A stretch of DNA of 64,000 nt, from contig JAQVJY010000003.1 in the NCBI GenBank assembly GCA_028694915.1, positions 117,348-181,347 of the forward strand. Direction: 5' to 3'. This document shows positions 27,139 to 36,101 of the stretch, piece after piece. The position numbers and the translations under genes were made by a program. The stretch is from Paludibacteraceae bacterium (GTDB taxonomy: Bacteria > Bacteroidota > Bacteroidia > Bacteroidales > Paludibacteraceae). Within the stretch, counting starts at the first letter, position 1, and each line of letters begins with the position of its first letter. The notes beneath the pieces are model-generated. The model was not told where the DNA came from. It was given only the letters and a program-made list of their open reading frames with translations, and did no database searches.

Positions 27139-28017
27139 ATGAATTTAATTGTCATTTCTCTTATCACACTTGGCGTCATAGGCTGTATATCAGCCGTAGT
27201 CTTATACCTTGCCGCCCAAAAATTTAAAGTAGAAGAAGACCCACGTATCGACGAAGTAGAAGCTGTTTTGCCTGGCGCCAACTGTGGCGGATGTGGCAAA
27301 CCTGGCTGTCGCAACTTTGCCGAAGCATGCGTAAAAGCCGATTCCTTGGACAATTTGCTCTGTCCTGTTGGAGGCTCGCCAACCATGGCAAAGGTGGGCG
27401 AAATCCTAGGATTAGCGGCTGTCGAAAGTGAACCGATGATTGCAGTTGTTCGCTGTAATGGAACGTGCGAACATCGTCCTAAAACATCACACTACGATGG
27501 CGCTCGCTCATGTCAAATCATGCACAACCTTTATGCTGGGGAAACTGGCTGTATGTATGGCTGTTTAGGCTGTGGCGATTGCGTAGCCGTTTGTAAATTC
27601 GATGCCATTCATATGAATCCTGAAACGGGATTGCCAGAGGTAGATGAAGATAAATGTACCGCATGTGGAGCTTGTGTAAAAGCCTGTCCAAAAAACATTA
27701 TCGAATTGCGTAAAAAAGGACCAAAAGGTCGACGTATTTTTGTGAGTTGCGTGAATAAAGATAAAGGTGGCGTAGCACGTAAAGCGTGTGCTGTGGCTTG
27801 TATTGGCTGTAGTAAATGTGAGAAAGAATGTGCGTTTGATGCCATTACCATTACTAATAATTTGGCCTATATTGATTACGACAAGTGCCGCTTATGCCGT
27901 AAATGCGTGGTCGTTTGTCCGACAAACGCCATTCATGAAATCAATTTTCCTGCACGCAAGCCTCTTACCGAGAGTCAAACTGCCGAAGTAAAACCAACCG
28001 AAACGCTTAACGCATAA
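27139..28017 (+). CDS. rnfB: Rnf complex ferredoxin subunit RnfB
   Basis: 292 residues. N-terminal membrane anchor ~4-27. The RnfB-specific [4Fe-4S] motif has Cys49, Cys52, Cys57 and Cys75. Four ferredoxin-type CxxCxxCxxxC motifs follow (CLGCGDCVAVC, CTACGACVKAC, CIGCSKCEKEC, CRLCRKCVVVC), so five clusters are expected. Proteobacterial RnfB has two ferredoxin motifs after the first cluster, so this is the enlarged form seen in anaerobes. It accepts electrons from reduced ferredoxin and passes them into the membrane complex. Gap to rnfC is 12 bases. Confidence 0.96.
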   Translation: MNLIVISLITLGVIGCISAVVLYLAAQKFKVEEDPRIDEVEAVLPGANCGGCGKPGCRNFAEACVKADSLDNLLCPVGGSPTMAKVGEILGLAAVESEPMIAVVRCNGTCEHRPKTSHYDGARSCQIMHNLYAGETGCMYGCLGCGDCVAVCKFDAIHMNPETGLPEVDEDKCTACGACVKACPKNIIELRKKGPKGRRIFVSCVNKDKGGVARKACAVACIGCSKCEKECAFDAITITNNLAYIDYDKCRLCRKCVVVCPTNAIHEINFPARKPLTESQTAEVKPTETLNA

Positions 28018-28029
28018 GACATACATATT

Positions 28030-29370
28030 ATGAAAACATTTAGAATAGGTGGAATTCATCCAACAGATCACAAACTATCCGCCAATATACCCATAGAAAC
28101 TGTGGCTCTTCCAAAACAAGCCATTGTACCTTTAAGTCAACACATAGGTGCTCCAGCACAACCCATAGTAGAAAAAGGTGATCACGTAAAAGTTGGCCAA
28201 GTTATAGCAGCGGCCAATGGCTTTGTGTCGGTAAATGTACACGCCCCCATCTCTGGCGTTGTTACAAAAATTGATACGGCTCTTGATGCTTGGGGATTAC
28301 CAATGCCTTCTATATTTATTGATGCAGAAGAAGATGGCGACGAATGGCTCGAAACTATCGACCGCACACCTGATTTGAATCGTATTTATAAATTAACAGG
28401 CAAAGAAATTATCAAAAAGATTCAAGATGCCGGCATTGTGGGTTTAGGTGGTGCTTGTTTCCCAACTCATGTCAAACTAAGCCCACCTCCAGGTTCAAAA
28501 GTTGAAGTATTAATTATCAACGCTGTAGAATGTGAACCTTACCTTACATGTGACCACCAACTCATGTTGGAACGTGGGGAAGAAATTTTTATTGGAATTT
28601 CATTGCTAATGCGCGCATTGGAGATAGAACACGCCATTGTAGGTATCGAAAATAATAAAAAAGACGCGATTGAATTATTCCAAAAAATAGCCAATCGCCA
28701 TTTTGGTATCGAAATCTGTCCTTTAAAATTGCGCTATCCACAAGGTGGGGAAAAACAACTTATTGATGCCACTATCGGACGACAAGTTCCAAGCGGTGCA
28801 CTTCCTATAGCAGTAGGAGCAGTGGTTCAAAACGTAGCTACTGTATATGCCGTATATGAAGCTGTTCAAAAAAATAAACCATTGATAGACCGCGTCATGA
28901 CTGTAACAGGTGAAAGTGTAACCCGCCGTGGTAACTATTTAGTGCGTTTTGGTACACCACTAGCCGATGTTATTGCACAAGCTGGTGGAATTCCTGAAAA
29001 TACGGGTAAAATCATTGCTGGTGGCCCTATGATGGGACGCGCCATGAGCAACGTTAACATGCCAGCACACAAACGCACTTCGGGTATTTTAATCATGACT
29101 GAAGCCGAATCAGTTCGCCGTGAACCCGTAAACTGTATGCGTTGTGGCAAATGCGTTGAAGCCTGTCCTATGGGCTTAGAACCATTTTTACTAGTACGAC
29201 AAGCCGAAATGCGTTTATGGGACGATATGGAACAAAATGCAATTATGGACTGTATTGAATGCGGATGTTGTTTATATTCGTGCCCAAGTAACCGCCCATT
29301 ACTCGACTACGTACGCATGGGTAAAGCCACAGTTGGCGGAATTATACGTACACGTGCCACCCAAAAATAA
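28030..29370 (+). CDS. rnfC: Rnf complex NADH-binding subunit RnfC
   Basis: 446 residues. It has the usual RnfC layout: an N-terminal sandwich-hybrid region, the glycine-rich GIVGLGGACFPTHVKL segment (~138-153) of the NADH/FMN domain, and two C-terminal [4Fe-4S] motifs, CMRCGKCVEACP and CIECGCCLYSCP. The long repeated Ala/Lys tail of gammaproteobacterial RnfC is absent, which is normal outside that group. It transfers electrons between NAD(H) and the clusters of RnfB. It is part of a tight operon with rnfB and rnfD. Confidence 0.97.
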   Translation: MKTFRIGGIHPTDHKLSANIPIETVALPKQAIVPLSQHIGAPAQPIVEKGDHVKVGQVIAAANGFVSVNVHAPISGVVTKIDTALDAWGLPMPSIFIDAEEDGDEWLETIDRTPDLNRIYKLTGKEIIKKIQDAGIVGLGGACFPTHVKLSPPPGSKVEVLIINAVECEPYLTCDHQLMLERGEEIFIGISLLMRALEIEHAIVGIENNKKDAIELFQKIANRHFGIEICPLKLRYPQGGEKQLIDATIGRQVPSGALPIAVGAVVQNVATVYAVYEAVQKNKPLIDRVMTVTGESVTRRGNYLVRFGTPLADVIAQAGGIPENTGKIIAGGPMMGRAMSNVNMPAHKRTSGILIMTEAESVRREPVNCMRCGKCVEACPMGLEPFLLVRQAEMRLWDDMEQNAIMDCIECGCCLYSCPSNRPLLDYVRMGKATVGGIIRTRATQK

Positions 29371-29405
29371 GTTTAACTTCAAACAGAATTCTAGAAATTG
29401 CAACT

Positions 29406-30395
29406 ATGAAAAATTTAATTATTTCGCCGGCACCTCATGCGCACAATAATGATACCGTTCAAAAAACCATGTTGAACGTACTCATTGCATTAGTGCCTGC
29501 CTATTTAGTATCGCTCTATTTTTTCGGATTAGGCGCACTGATTGTGAGTCTAACTGCGGTTATTTCGTGCGTACTATTTGAATACCTTATTCAACGTTTT
29601 CTATTAAAAGGAAAAAACTCTATTGTCGATTTATCGTCGGTAGTAACAGGTTTATTACTCGCTTTTAATTTACCATCCAACTTACCTCTTTGGATGATTA
29701 TCATTGGTGCATTAGTGGCTATTGGCATTGGTAAAATGAGTTTTGGTGGACTTGGCAACAATCCATTTAATCCTGCTTTAGTCGGTCGTGTTTTTCTTCT
29801 GATTTCTTTCCCTGTAGAAATGACTGCATGGCCACGTCCTATGAACAATTGGAATATCTTTTCATCGTACATTGATGCCGAAACTGCTGCCACACCTTTA
29901 GCAATGCTTAAAGGGCATTTTGGTGAACTACCAAACACGATGGATTTATTACTTGGTAATATGGGAGGCTCATTAGGCGAAGTATCGGCTATTGCTTTAA
30001 TAATTGGAGGTTTATATCTTATTATAAGAAAAGTTATTTCATGGCATATCCCAGTGAGCATTTTAGGCACTGTGGCTATTTTTACTGCTATTCTTCATGC
30101 TGCCAATCCTGAATTATACGCTTCAGCCGATATTCATTTATTAACTGGCGGTCTCATGTTAGGAGCTATTTTTATGGCTACCGATTATGCCACCTCACCT
30201 ATGAATGGTAAAGCACAACTATTTTATGGAATCGGTATTGGTTTTATTACGGTAATCATCCGTACATTCGGTGCTTATCCAGAAGGAGTGTCGTTTGCTA
30301 TATTAATTATGAACGGTGTTACACCACTGCTCAATCATTATATCAAACCAAAGCGTTTCGGTGAAAAAGTTAAAGCTCAAAAAGTAACAAAATAA
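29406..30395 (+). CDS. rnfD: Rnf complex membrane flavoprotein RnfD
   Basis: 329 residues with about nine to ten membrane helices, homologous to NqrB. The flavinylation site is Thr163 in AATPL, where FMN is attached covalently by ApbE in the family (no apbE is in the window). The conserved GNNPFNPALVGR segment (~117-128) and TDYATSP near the end are present. It carries electrons through the membrane and is thought to help ion transport. Two bases separate it from rnfG. Confidence 0.97.
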   Translation: MKNLIISPAPHAHNNDTVQKTMLNVLIALVPAYLVSLYFFGLGALIVSLTAVISCVLFEYLIQRFLLKGKNSIVDLSSVVTGLLLAFNLPSNLPLWMIIIGALVAIGIGKMSFGGLGNNPFNPALVGRVFLLISFPVEMTAWPRPMNNWNIFSSYIDAETAATPLAMLKGHFGELPNTMDLLLGNMGGSLGEVSAIALIIGGLYLIIRKVISWHIPVSILGTVAIFTAILHAANPELYASADIHLLTGGLMLGAIFMATDYATSPMNGKAQLFYGIGIGFITVIIRTFGAYPEGVSFAILIMNGVTPLLNHYIKPKRFGEKVKAQKVTK

Positions 30396-30397
30396 TT

Positions 30398-31117
30398 ATG
30401 AAACAGTTAAAATCCAGTTTCCTCAATATGGCAGTAGTGCTTACGGTAATTACATTAATTGCTGCTGGCGCACTGGCTTCCATGTATACACTAACCGAAG
30501 AACCTATTCGATTAGCCAAAGAACAAAAGAAAGAACAAGCACTTAAAGATGTACTTCTTCCTTATACCCGATTAGATGAACCTGATACCATCAACGGATT
30601 AGCCATTGTACGTGCTTACAACGGAGATACATTTGTTGGAGCAGCTGTGGAATCATCAGCCAACGGCTTTGGCGGAACCATCAAAGTAATGGTTGGTTTT
30701 GACCAAAACGGTAAAATTGTAAATTATTCCGTTTTAGAACAATCGGAAACGCCAGGTTTAGGAACCAAAATGGTGGATTGGTTTAAAACCAAAAAAGGTA
30801 ACCAAGATATTCGTCAACTCAATCCTTCAGAAGTTAACTTTACCGTCAGTAAAGATGGTGGAGATATCGATGCTATCACAGCTGCCACAATCAGCTCAAG
30901 AGCTTTCTTAAAAGCAATTAGCGACGCTTATGCGGTTTATGCCGAACAGCACGCAGCCGATGGCACTAGTGGAGCTTCGCCACAAGCCGCCACTATGAAT
31001 CCAGACTCCTTAATGACAGATTCTTTAGCCGTGGATTCCACGCTACTAAAAGGCACGGTCATTGTGGTAGAAAAACCAATTGTAAAAACCAATAGCAAAC
31101 CCTTAAAACGCCGATAA
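30398..31117 (+). CDS. rnfG: Rnf complex FMN-binding subunit RnfG
   Basis: 239 residues. One N-terminal membrane helix (~10-32), then a periplasmic FMN-binding domain with the flavinylation threonine Thr164 in AITAATISS, the local form of the SGAT motif. The C-terminal ~50 residues are a low-complexity Asp/Ser/Thr and basic tail, longer than usual. It is homologous to NqrC but, unlike the NqrC in this window, has no extra ribbon domain. It relays electrons on the outer side of the membrane. Confidence 0.95.
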   Translation: MKQLKSSFLNMAVVLTVITLIAAGALASMYTLTEEPIRLAKEQKKEQALKDVLLPYTRLDEPDTINGLAIVRAYNGDTFVGAAVESSANGFGGTIKVMVGFDQNGKIVNYSVLEQSETPGLGTKMVDWFKTKKGNQDIRQLNPSEVNFTVSKDGGDIDAITAATISSRAFLKAISDAYAVYAEQHAADGTSGASPQAATMNPDSLMTDSLAVDSTLLKGTVIVVEKPIVKTNSKPLKRR

Positions 31118-31120
31118 ATT

Positions 31121-31711
31121 ATGAATTATCTAAAAACATTTACCAATGGACTTCTAAAAGAGAATCCAACATTTGTACTGTTATTGGGTATGTGCCCGAC
31201 TTTGGGTACAACCACTTCCGGTATGAACGGATTAGGTATGGGGTTAGCCACTACGTTTGTACTTATTGGTTCAAATGTTGTTATTTCACTCCTTAAAAAT
31301 TTAATCCCTAACAAAGTGCATATTCCTGCGTATATTGTAATCATCGCCACTTTTGTAACTATTCTACAAATGGTTATGGAGGCTTACATGCCTGCGTTAT
31401 ACGAAAGTTTAGGTTTATTTATTCCGCTGATTGTGGTAAACTGTATCGTACTTGGTCGTGCAGAATCATTTGCAGCCAAAAATAATCCTTTTGCATCGTT
31501 TCTCGATGGGGCTGGTGTTGGATTAGGCTTTACATTTGCCTTAACACTACTTGGTTCTGTACGTGAATTATTAGGAACGGGCAATGTTTTCAGTTTAAAA
31601 TTATTTCCCGAACATTACGGTATGTTGATTTTTGTTTTAGCTCCAGGAGCGTTTATCGCATTAGGTTATCTAATTGCCATTATCAATAAACTGCAAACAA
31701 AAAAAGGATAA
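31121..31711 (+). CDS. rnfE: Rnf complex subunit RnfE
   Basis: 196 residues, six membrane helices, homologous to NqrD. A LLGMCPTLGTTTSG segment near residue 22 contains the cysteine that, with its RnfA counterpart, coordinates the intramembrane iron centre in this pair. NNPFASFLDGAGVGLGF and SVRELLGTG are family signatures. Three bases follow rnfG, in the usual B-C-D-G-E-A order. Confidence 0.96.
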   Translation: MNYLKTFTNGLLKENPTFVLLLGMCPTLGTTTSGMNGLGMGLATTFVLIGSNVVISLLKNLIPNKVHIPAYIVIIATFVTILQMVMEAYMPALYESLGLFIPLIVVNCIVLGRAESFAAKNNPFASFLDGAGVGLGFTFALTLLGSVRELLGTGNVFSLKLFPEHYGMLIFVLAPGAFIALGYLIAIINKLQTKKG

Positions 31712-31763
31712 CACACATGATCACACGTTATTCACGTAATATTAAACATAAATTATATAGCAT

Positions 31764-32336
31764 ATGACTTACATCTTAATTTTGATATCTGCGGTATTTG
31801 TGAACAATATTGTATTGTCACAATTCTTGGGAATTTGTCCCTTTTTAGGCGTCTCGAAAAAAATCGATACAGCTTTAGGTATGGGAGCTGCAGTGGCCTT
31901 TGTTATGACCATTTCTACAGTGGTCACTTACCTTATTCAAAAATCAATTTTAGACCCATTTGGATTAGGATTCTTACAAACTATCACCTTTATTTTGGTT
32001 ATTGCCTTTTTAGTACAATTAGTAGAAATTATTGTAAAAAAGATTTCGCCCGCACTTTATCAAGCGTTAGGCGTTTTTTTACCTTTAATAAGTACAAACT
32101 GCGCCATCTTAGGGGTCGCTATCATGGTGATTCAAAAAGATATGACCTTAATCGAAAGTGTTATATTTGCTATTTCCACAGCCATCGGTTTTGGTCTAGC
32201 TTTAGTACTTTTTGCTGGTATTCGCGAACAATTGGCTTTAGTTAAACTACCTAAAGGCATGGAAGGAACACCTACAGCCTTAATTGTAGCAGGTCTTTTA
32301 GCTATGGCATTCATGGGATTTTCGGGAGTTGTGTAA
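31764..32336 (+). CDS. rnfA: Rnf complex subunit RnfA
   Basis: 190 residues, six membrane helices, homologous to NqrE. FLGICPFLGVSKK (~22-34) carries the cysteine for the intramembrane iron centre. STNCAILGVAI and GIREQLALVKLPK are family signatures. It completes the rnf operon. A 52-base gap separates it from rnfE and a terminator follows the stop codon. Confidence 0.97.
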   Translation: MTYILILISAVFVNNIVLSQFLGICPFLGVSKKIDTALGMGAAVAFVMTISTVVTYLIQKSILDPFGLGFLQTITFILVIAFLVQLVEIIVKKISPALYQALGVFLPLISTNCAILGVAIMVIQKDMTLIESVIFAISTAIGFGLALVLFAGIREQLALVKLPKGMEGTPTALIVAGLLAMAFMGFSGVV

Positions 32337-32363
32337 GTAAACCACACCATTTTCAATAACCAG

Positions 32364-32398
32364 AAAAGGGATAATCGATTAAACGATTGTCCCTTTTT
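32364..32398 (+). terminator. Rho-independent terminator after rnfA
   Basis: Stem 32364-32377 with 32384-32397 (one mismatch or G-T pair), six-base loop and a short T run. Confidence 0.8.
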
Positions 32399-32433
32399 CG
32401 TCACTTATGATTACGTAACTCACAACTATTTTG

Positions 32434-32441
32434 TATCTTTG
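32434..32441 (+). promoter_or_regulatory. -7 box TATCTTTG for aroB
   Basis: Exact TAnnTTTG match 19 bases before the ATG at 32461, supporting that start over the longer frame beginning at 32431. Confidence 0.65.
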
Positions 32442-32460
32442 CCATCTCATTAAACTACGT

Positions 32461-33501
32461 ATGATACTCATTTCTGAAAATATAACAGCAGACATCGACC
32501 CATTCCTTCCAACGAATGAACAGGAACCGATATTTATACTAACAGACACCAATACTGAAATTTACTGTTTGCCACTGCTCAAAACGCATCCGCGCCTGAG
32601 TAACGCCCATGTAATAACTATACCAAGTGGCGACGAACACAAAAATCTAAATTCACTCACCGAAGTTTGGCATTATCTGTCGGATAATGGGGCAACACGT
32701 CATTCTTTACTTATCAACCTTGGCGGTGGTATGATTACAGATATGGGTGGATTTGCCGCTGCCACATTTAAACGTGGTATGGACTTTATCAACATCCCCA
32801 CCACGTTACTTGGTGCTATTGATGCTGCCACAGGGGGAAAAACTGGCATTAATTATTTAGGTTTTAAAAATGAAATTGGCGCTTTTGCTCCTGCCAAAGC
32901 AGTGATCATTAATAGCCGATTTTTCGAAACCTTGGATATGCCAAATCTCTTGTCGGGATTTGCAGAAATGGTGAAACATGCACTCATTGCTGACTCTGAT
33001 TTATTGCAGAAAACGTTAAGTTTTGACTTGGATAACATCGATTACAAAGCATTACTCCATCTGACCAAAACTAATCTCGATATAAAAGCGAAGATAGTAG
33101 CTGAGGATCCTCATGAGTTAGGTATTCGTAAAGCATTAAACTTTGGGCACACTTTTGGACATGCGTTTGAAACTTTATCGTATCAAACGCGCGAACCAAT
33201 GCTTCATGGCTATGCCGTTATTTGGGGTTTGGTCTGTGAATTATATCTTTCTTACACACAATTGCATCTGCCACAAAAAACAGTGATGGATGTACTCTAT
33301 TTTGCCAAAGAAAATTACGGCACATTCCCATTCTCGTGCAAACAATACGACGCTCTATTTGAGTTAATGAAACACGACAAAAAGAACGAAGCGCAAGAAA
33401 TTAATTTTACGCTACTTTCGGATGTTGGTCATGTAGAAATAAACCAAAAAACTACCAAAGAAGCCATTTTCGAAACACTTGATTGGTTACAATCTATGTA
33501 A
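32461..33501 (+). CDS. aroB: 3-dehydroquinate synthase
   Basis: 346 residues from the ATG at 32461. The second shikimate-pathway enzyme, converting DAHP to 3-dehydroquinate with NAD and a divalent metal. Signatures: GGGMITDMGGFAAATFKRG (88-106), IPTTLLGAIDAATGGKTGIN (112-131) and metal ligands Glu169 (FAEMVKHA), His230 (NFGHTFGHA) and His249 (LHGYAV). The product is the substrate of AroQ, encoded at 10718. It begins a plus-strand group with a CoA-binding protein, dapB and lepB. Confidence 0.97.
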   Translation: MILISENITADIDPFLPTNEQEPIFILTDTNTEIYCLPLLKTHPRLSNAHVITIPSGDEHKNLNSLTEVWHYLSDNGATRHSLLINLGGGMITDMGGFAAATFKRGMDFINIPTTLLGAIDAATGGKTGINYLGFKNEIGAFAPAKAVIINSRFFETLDMPNLLSGFAEMVKHALIADSDLLQKTLSFDLDNIDYKALLHLTKTNLDIKAKIVAEDPHELGIRKALNFGHTFGHAFETLSYQTREPMLHGYAVIWGLVCELYLSYTQLHLPQKTVMDVLYFAKENYGTFPFSCKQYDALFELMKHDKKNEAQEINFTLLSDVGHVEINQKTTKEAIFETLDWLQSM

Positions 33502-33512
33502 TATATACAACT

Positions 33513-33875
33513 ATGGAACATAAAACACTCATTATTGGCGCCAGCAATAATCCAGAGCGCTATTCCTACAAAGCGGCCGAAAAATTACTAGCACATGGGC
33601 ACGCCATTGAGTTAGTAGGCTTACGCCCCGACACTATTTTTAATCAAAAAATAGATACCGAACGTAAAATGTATACTAACATCGATACTGTTACGTTATA
33701 CATTGGAGCACAACGTCAGCCAGACTATTACGAATACATTATGAGCCTCAAACCTCGCCGAGTTATCTTCAACCCAGGAACCGAAAATCCAGATTTTGAA
33801 GCACAGCTTTCGGCACACGGTATTCTAGTAGAAGAAGCTTGTACATTGGTATTATTAAGCACGGGTCATTATTAA
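33513..33875 (+). CDS. CoA-binding-domain protein (YccU type)
   Basis: 120 residues from the ATG at 33513 (MEHKTLIIGASNNPERYSYK). A Rossmann-like CoA_binding_2 fold: a GASNNPERYSY loop at the start, LVGLRPDTIFN in the middle, and IFNPGTENPDFE near the end. The family is widespread and mostly uncharacterised. It starts 11 bases after aroB and ends 18 bases before dapB, so it is probably co-transcribed with them. Function unknown. Confidence 0.88.
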   Translation: MEHKTLIIGASNNPERYSYKAAEKLLAHGHAIELVGLRPDTIFNQKIDTERKMYTNIDTVTLYIGAQRQPDYYEYIMSLKPRRVIFNPGTENPDFEAQLSAHGILVEEACTLVLLSTGHY

Positions 33876-33893
33876 ATTTTAAATTCGTAGATA

Positions 33894-34610
33894 ATGAAAA
33901 TAGCCTTGATTGGGTACGGAAAAATGGGCCAAACCATTGAAAAAATTGCCATAGCGCGCGGTCACGAAATTGTTTGTATCATCGATGCTAACAACCGCTC
34001 TGATTTTGAATCGGCGGCTTTTGCTAGTGCCGATGTAGCTATCGAATTTACCACACCAACAGTGGCTATCGACAATTATCACCAGGCTTGGAAAGCTGGA
34101 GTTGCCGTAGTTTCCGGCACAACGGGTTGGAACGAACAACTACCACAAATTCAAGAAGAAATAAAAGCAAATAATTTCACGCTGTTTTGGACATCCAACT
34201 TCAGTCTAGGCGTGAATATTTTCTTGGAACTAAATCGACATTTGGCCACCATTATGAACCAATTTGCCGATTACGATATGTCAATTACCGAAACACATCA
34301 TATTCACAAACTTGATGCGCCAAGTGGTACAGCCATTACCTTGGCCGAAACCATTTTACAGCAAATAGATCGTAAAGACACATGGATTTTAGGCGAAATA
34401 GGTTCAGCCAATGAGCTCCCAATAAAAGCTATTCGCGAAGGTGAAGTGCCTGGCACACATACGGTTTGTTACGACAGCAAAGTGGACACCATTACCCTAA
34501 CACACGAAGCCAAAAGCAGACAAGGATTAGCCTTAGGCGCAGTAGTTGCGGCCGAATTTACAGTCGGCAAAAAAGGGTTCCTAAATATGCACGATTTATT
34601 GAAATTTTAA
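33894..34610 (+). CDS. dapB: 4-hydroxy-tetrahydrodipicolinate reductase
   Basis: 238 residues. It reduces the tetrahydrodipicolinate precursor in the lysine/diaminopimelate pathway, which also feeds peptidoglycan. N-terminal nucleotide-binding GYGKMG (7-12), VVSGTTGW (72-79), and the catalytic segment ETHHIHKLDAPSGTA with His135 and Lys139. The length is typical of the shorter Bacteroidota form. lepB follows after 12 bases. Confidence 0.96.
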   Translation: MKIALIGYGKMGQTIEKIAIARGHEIVCIIDANNRSDFESAAFASADVAIEFTTPTVAIDNYHQAWKAGVAVVSGTTGWNEQLPQIQEEIKANNFTLFWTSNFSLGVNIFLELNRHLATIMNQFADYDMSITETHHIHKLDAPSGTAITLAETILQQIDRKDTWILGEIGSANELPIKAIREGEVPGTHTVCYDSKVDTITLTHEAKSRQGLALGAVVAAEFTVGKKGFLNMHDLLKF

Positions 34611-34622
34611 ACTCAAACAAAT

Positions 34623-36020
34623 ATGAAAAATCGCTTTAACAAACCTGCAAAAAACTGGATTAAATGTGCCATTTGGAGTCTCATTTACGTGTTATTCATT
34701 GCATGGGTAGGAAATTATTGGTGGTTGTTTTTGTTGCCTTTCATAGTCGATATATTTGTTACCCGATTCATCCCTTGGGATTTTTGGAAAAAAACTAAAA
34801 ACAAAGTACTTTACACCATTTTTAGTTGGATTGATGCCATCGTTTTTGCATTGGTAGCCGTTTATTTCATCAATTTGTATCTGTTTCAAAACTACCAAAT
34901 TCCCACCTCTTCTTTAGAAAAAAGTCTCTTGGTGGGCGATTTCCTCTTTGTGAGTAAAGCCTCTTACGGACCACGCATTCCCAATACGCCATTTTCATTT
35001 CCTTTGGTACAGCACACATTCCCTGAAATTATGGGCGGTGGGAAATCGTATATCGAAAAACCACAATGGAAATATCGCCGTCTTAAAGGATGGGATAGCG
35101 TAACCAAAGGCGACATCGTCGTATTCAATTTCCCAGCAGGCGATACCGTGGCAACAAAAATGCAAAATCCCGATTATTATACGTTGTGCTACTACCTCGG
35201 CCGAGAATATGTACACCAACGCAGCGATATTTTTGGCGATATTGTATGGCGTCCTGTCGATCGTCGCGAAAATTACGTAAAACGTTGTGTCGCAACACCT
35301 GGTGACACCTTACAAATACGCAATAATGTCATCTATATAAATGGTAAAATAGAGGACAACCATGATGGCGTTCAGTACAACTATTATGTACAAACAAATG
35401 GTTCGATGATTACAGAAAGCATGTTTGAAAAACTGCATGTAAGCAAAGAAGATCAACGCATGGTTGGCTCGTCAAATCCAGACGAGATGAATCTATTGAT
35501 AAAACTCGGTTTTGATATTAATCAACCAATCTATCGATTCCCCATGACAGAAGAATCTAGAACTAAGCTTCAAACACAAGCTATCATTACAAAAATTACC
35601 GTTGAACCTGATTTATTGGCTGGTCGCGTATTTCCACTCAAAGCCAATTACGGTTGGTCGCGCGATAACTTTGGGCCACTTTACATTCCTAAAAAAGGAG
35701 CAACCGTAGCGCTAACAATGGAAAATTTACCAATCTACGAACAAATTATTCGTAATTATGAATGTAACACCCTTGAAGTGAAGGATAATACGATTTACAT
35801 TAATCACAAAGCGTCTGATAGTTACACATTCAAAATGGACTATTATTGGATGATGGGCGATAATCGTCACAACTCCGCCGATTCACGTTTTTGGGGATTT
35901 GTACCTGAAGACCACGTCGTTGGGCGTCCAGTTTTAGTGTGGTTATCGCTCGACAAAGACAAATCACTTTTCCAAGGTAAAATCCGTTGGAACCGCTTCT
36001 TTAAGAATGCTTCAGAATAA
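34623..36020 (+). CDS. lepB: Signal peptidase I, long Bacteroidota form
   Basis: 465 residues. N-terminal helices (~12-48 and ~68-88) anchor it in the inner membrane. The catalytic Ser97 is in QIPTSSLEKSL, where most family members have PSGSM, and the general-base Lys220 is in ENYVKRCVATPGD. The C-terminal GDNRHNSADSRFWGFVP box confirms the S26 family. Roughly 110 residues inserted between the Ser and Lys boxes, and another ~150 before the GDNR box, make it about 1.5 times E. coli LepB, which is usual for this phylum. It removes signal peptides from exported proteins such as the T9SS substrates in this window. Confidence 0.95.
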   Translation: MKNRFNKPAKNWIKCAIWSLIYVLFIAWVGNYWWLFLLPFIVDIFVTRFIPWDFWKKTKNKVLYTIFSWIDAIVFALVAVYFINLYLFQNYQIPTSSLEKSLLVGDFLFVSKASYGPRIPNTPFSFPLVQHTFPEIMGGGKSYIEKPQWKYRRLKGWDSVTKGDIVVFNFPAGDTVATKMQNPDYYTLCYYLGREYVHQRSDIFGDIVWRPVDRRENYVKRCVATPGDTLQIRNNVIYINGKIEDNHDGVQYNYYVQTNGSMITESMFEKLHVSKEDQRMVGSSNPDEMNLLIKLGFDINQPIYRFPMTEESRTKLQTQAIITKITVEPDLLAGRVFPLKANYGWSRDNFGPLYIPKKGATVALTMENLPIYEQIIRNYECNTLEVKDNTIYINHKASDSYTFKMDYYWMMGDNRHNSADSRFWGFVPEDHVVGRPVLVWLSLDKDKSLFQGKIRWNRFFKNASE

Positions 36021-36043
36021 AATATCCTATTACATCTCTTTTA

Positions 36044-36089
36044 TTAATAAAGCCTCTGTTGTTGACAACAGAGGCTTTATTAATTTTTT
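36044..36089. terminator. Bidirectional terminator between lepB and the decarboxylase gene
   Basis: 17-bp stem (36044-36060 with 36067-36083) and a six-base loop, with T-rich flanks on both strands. Confidence 0.9.
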
Positions 36090-36101
36090 GTATTCTATTC
36101 T

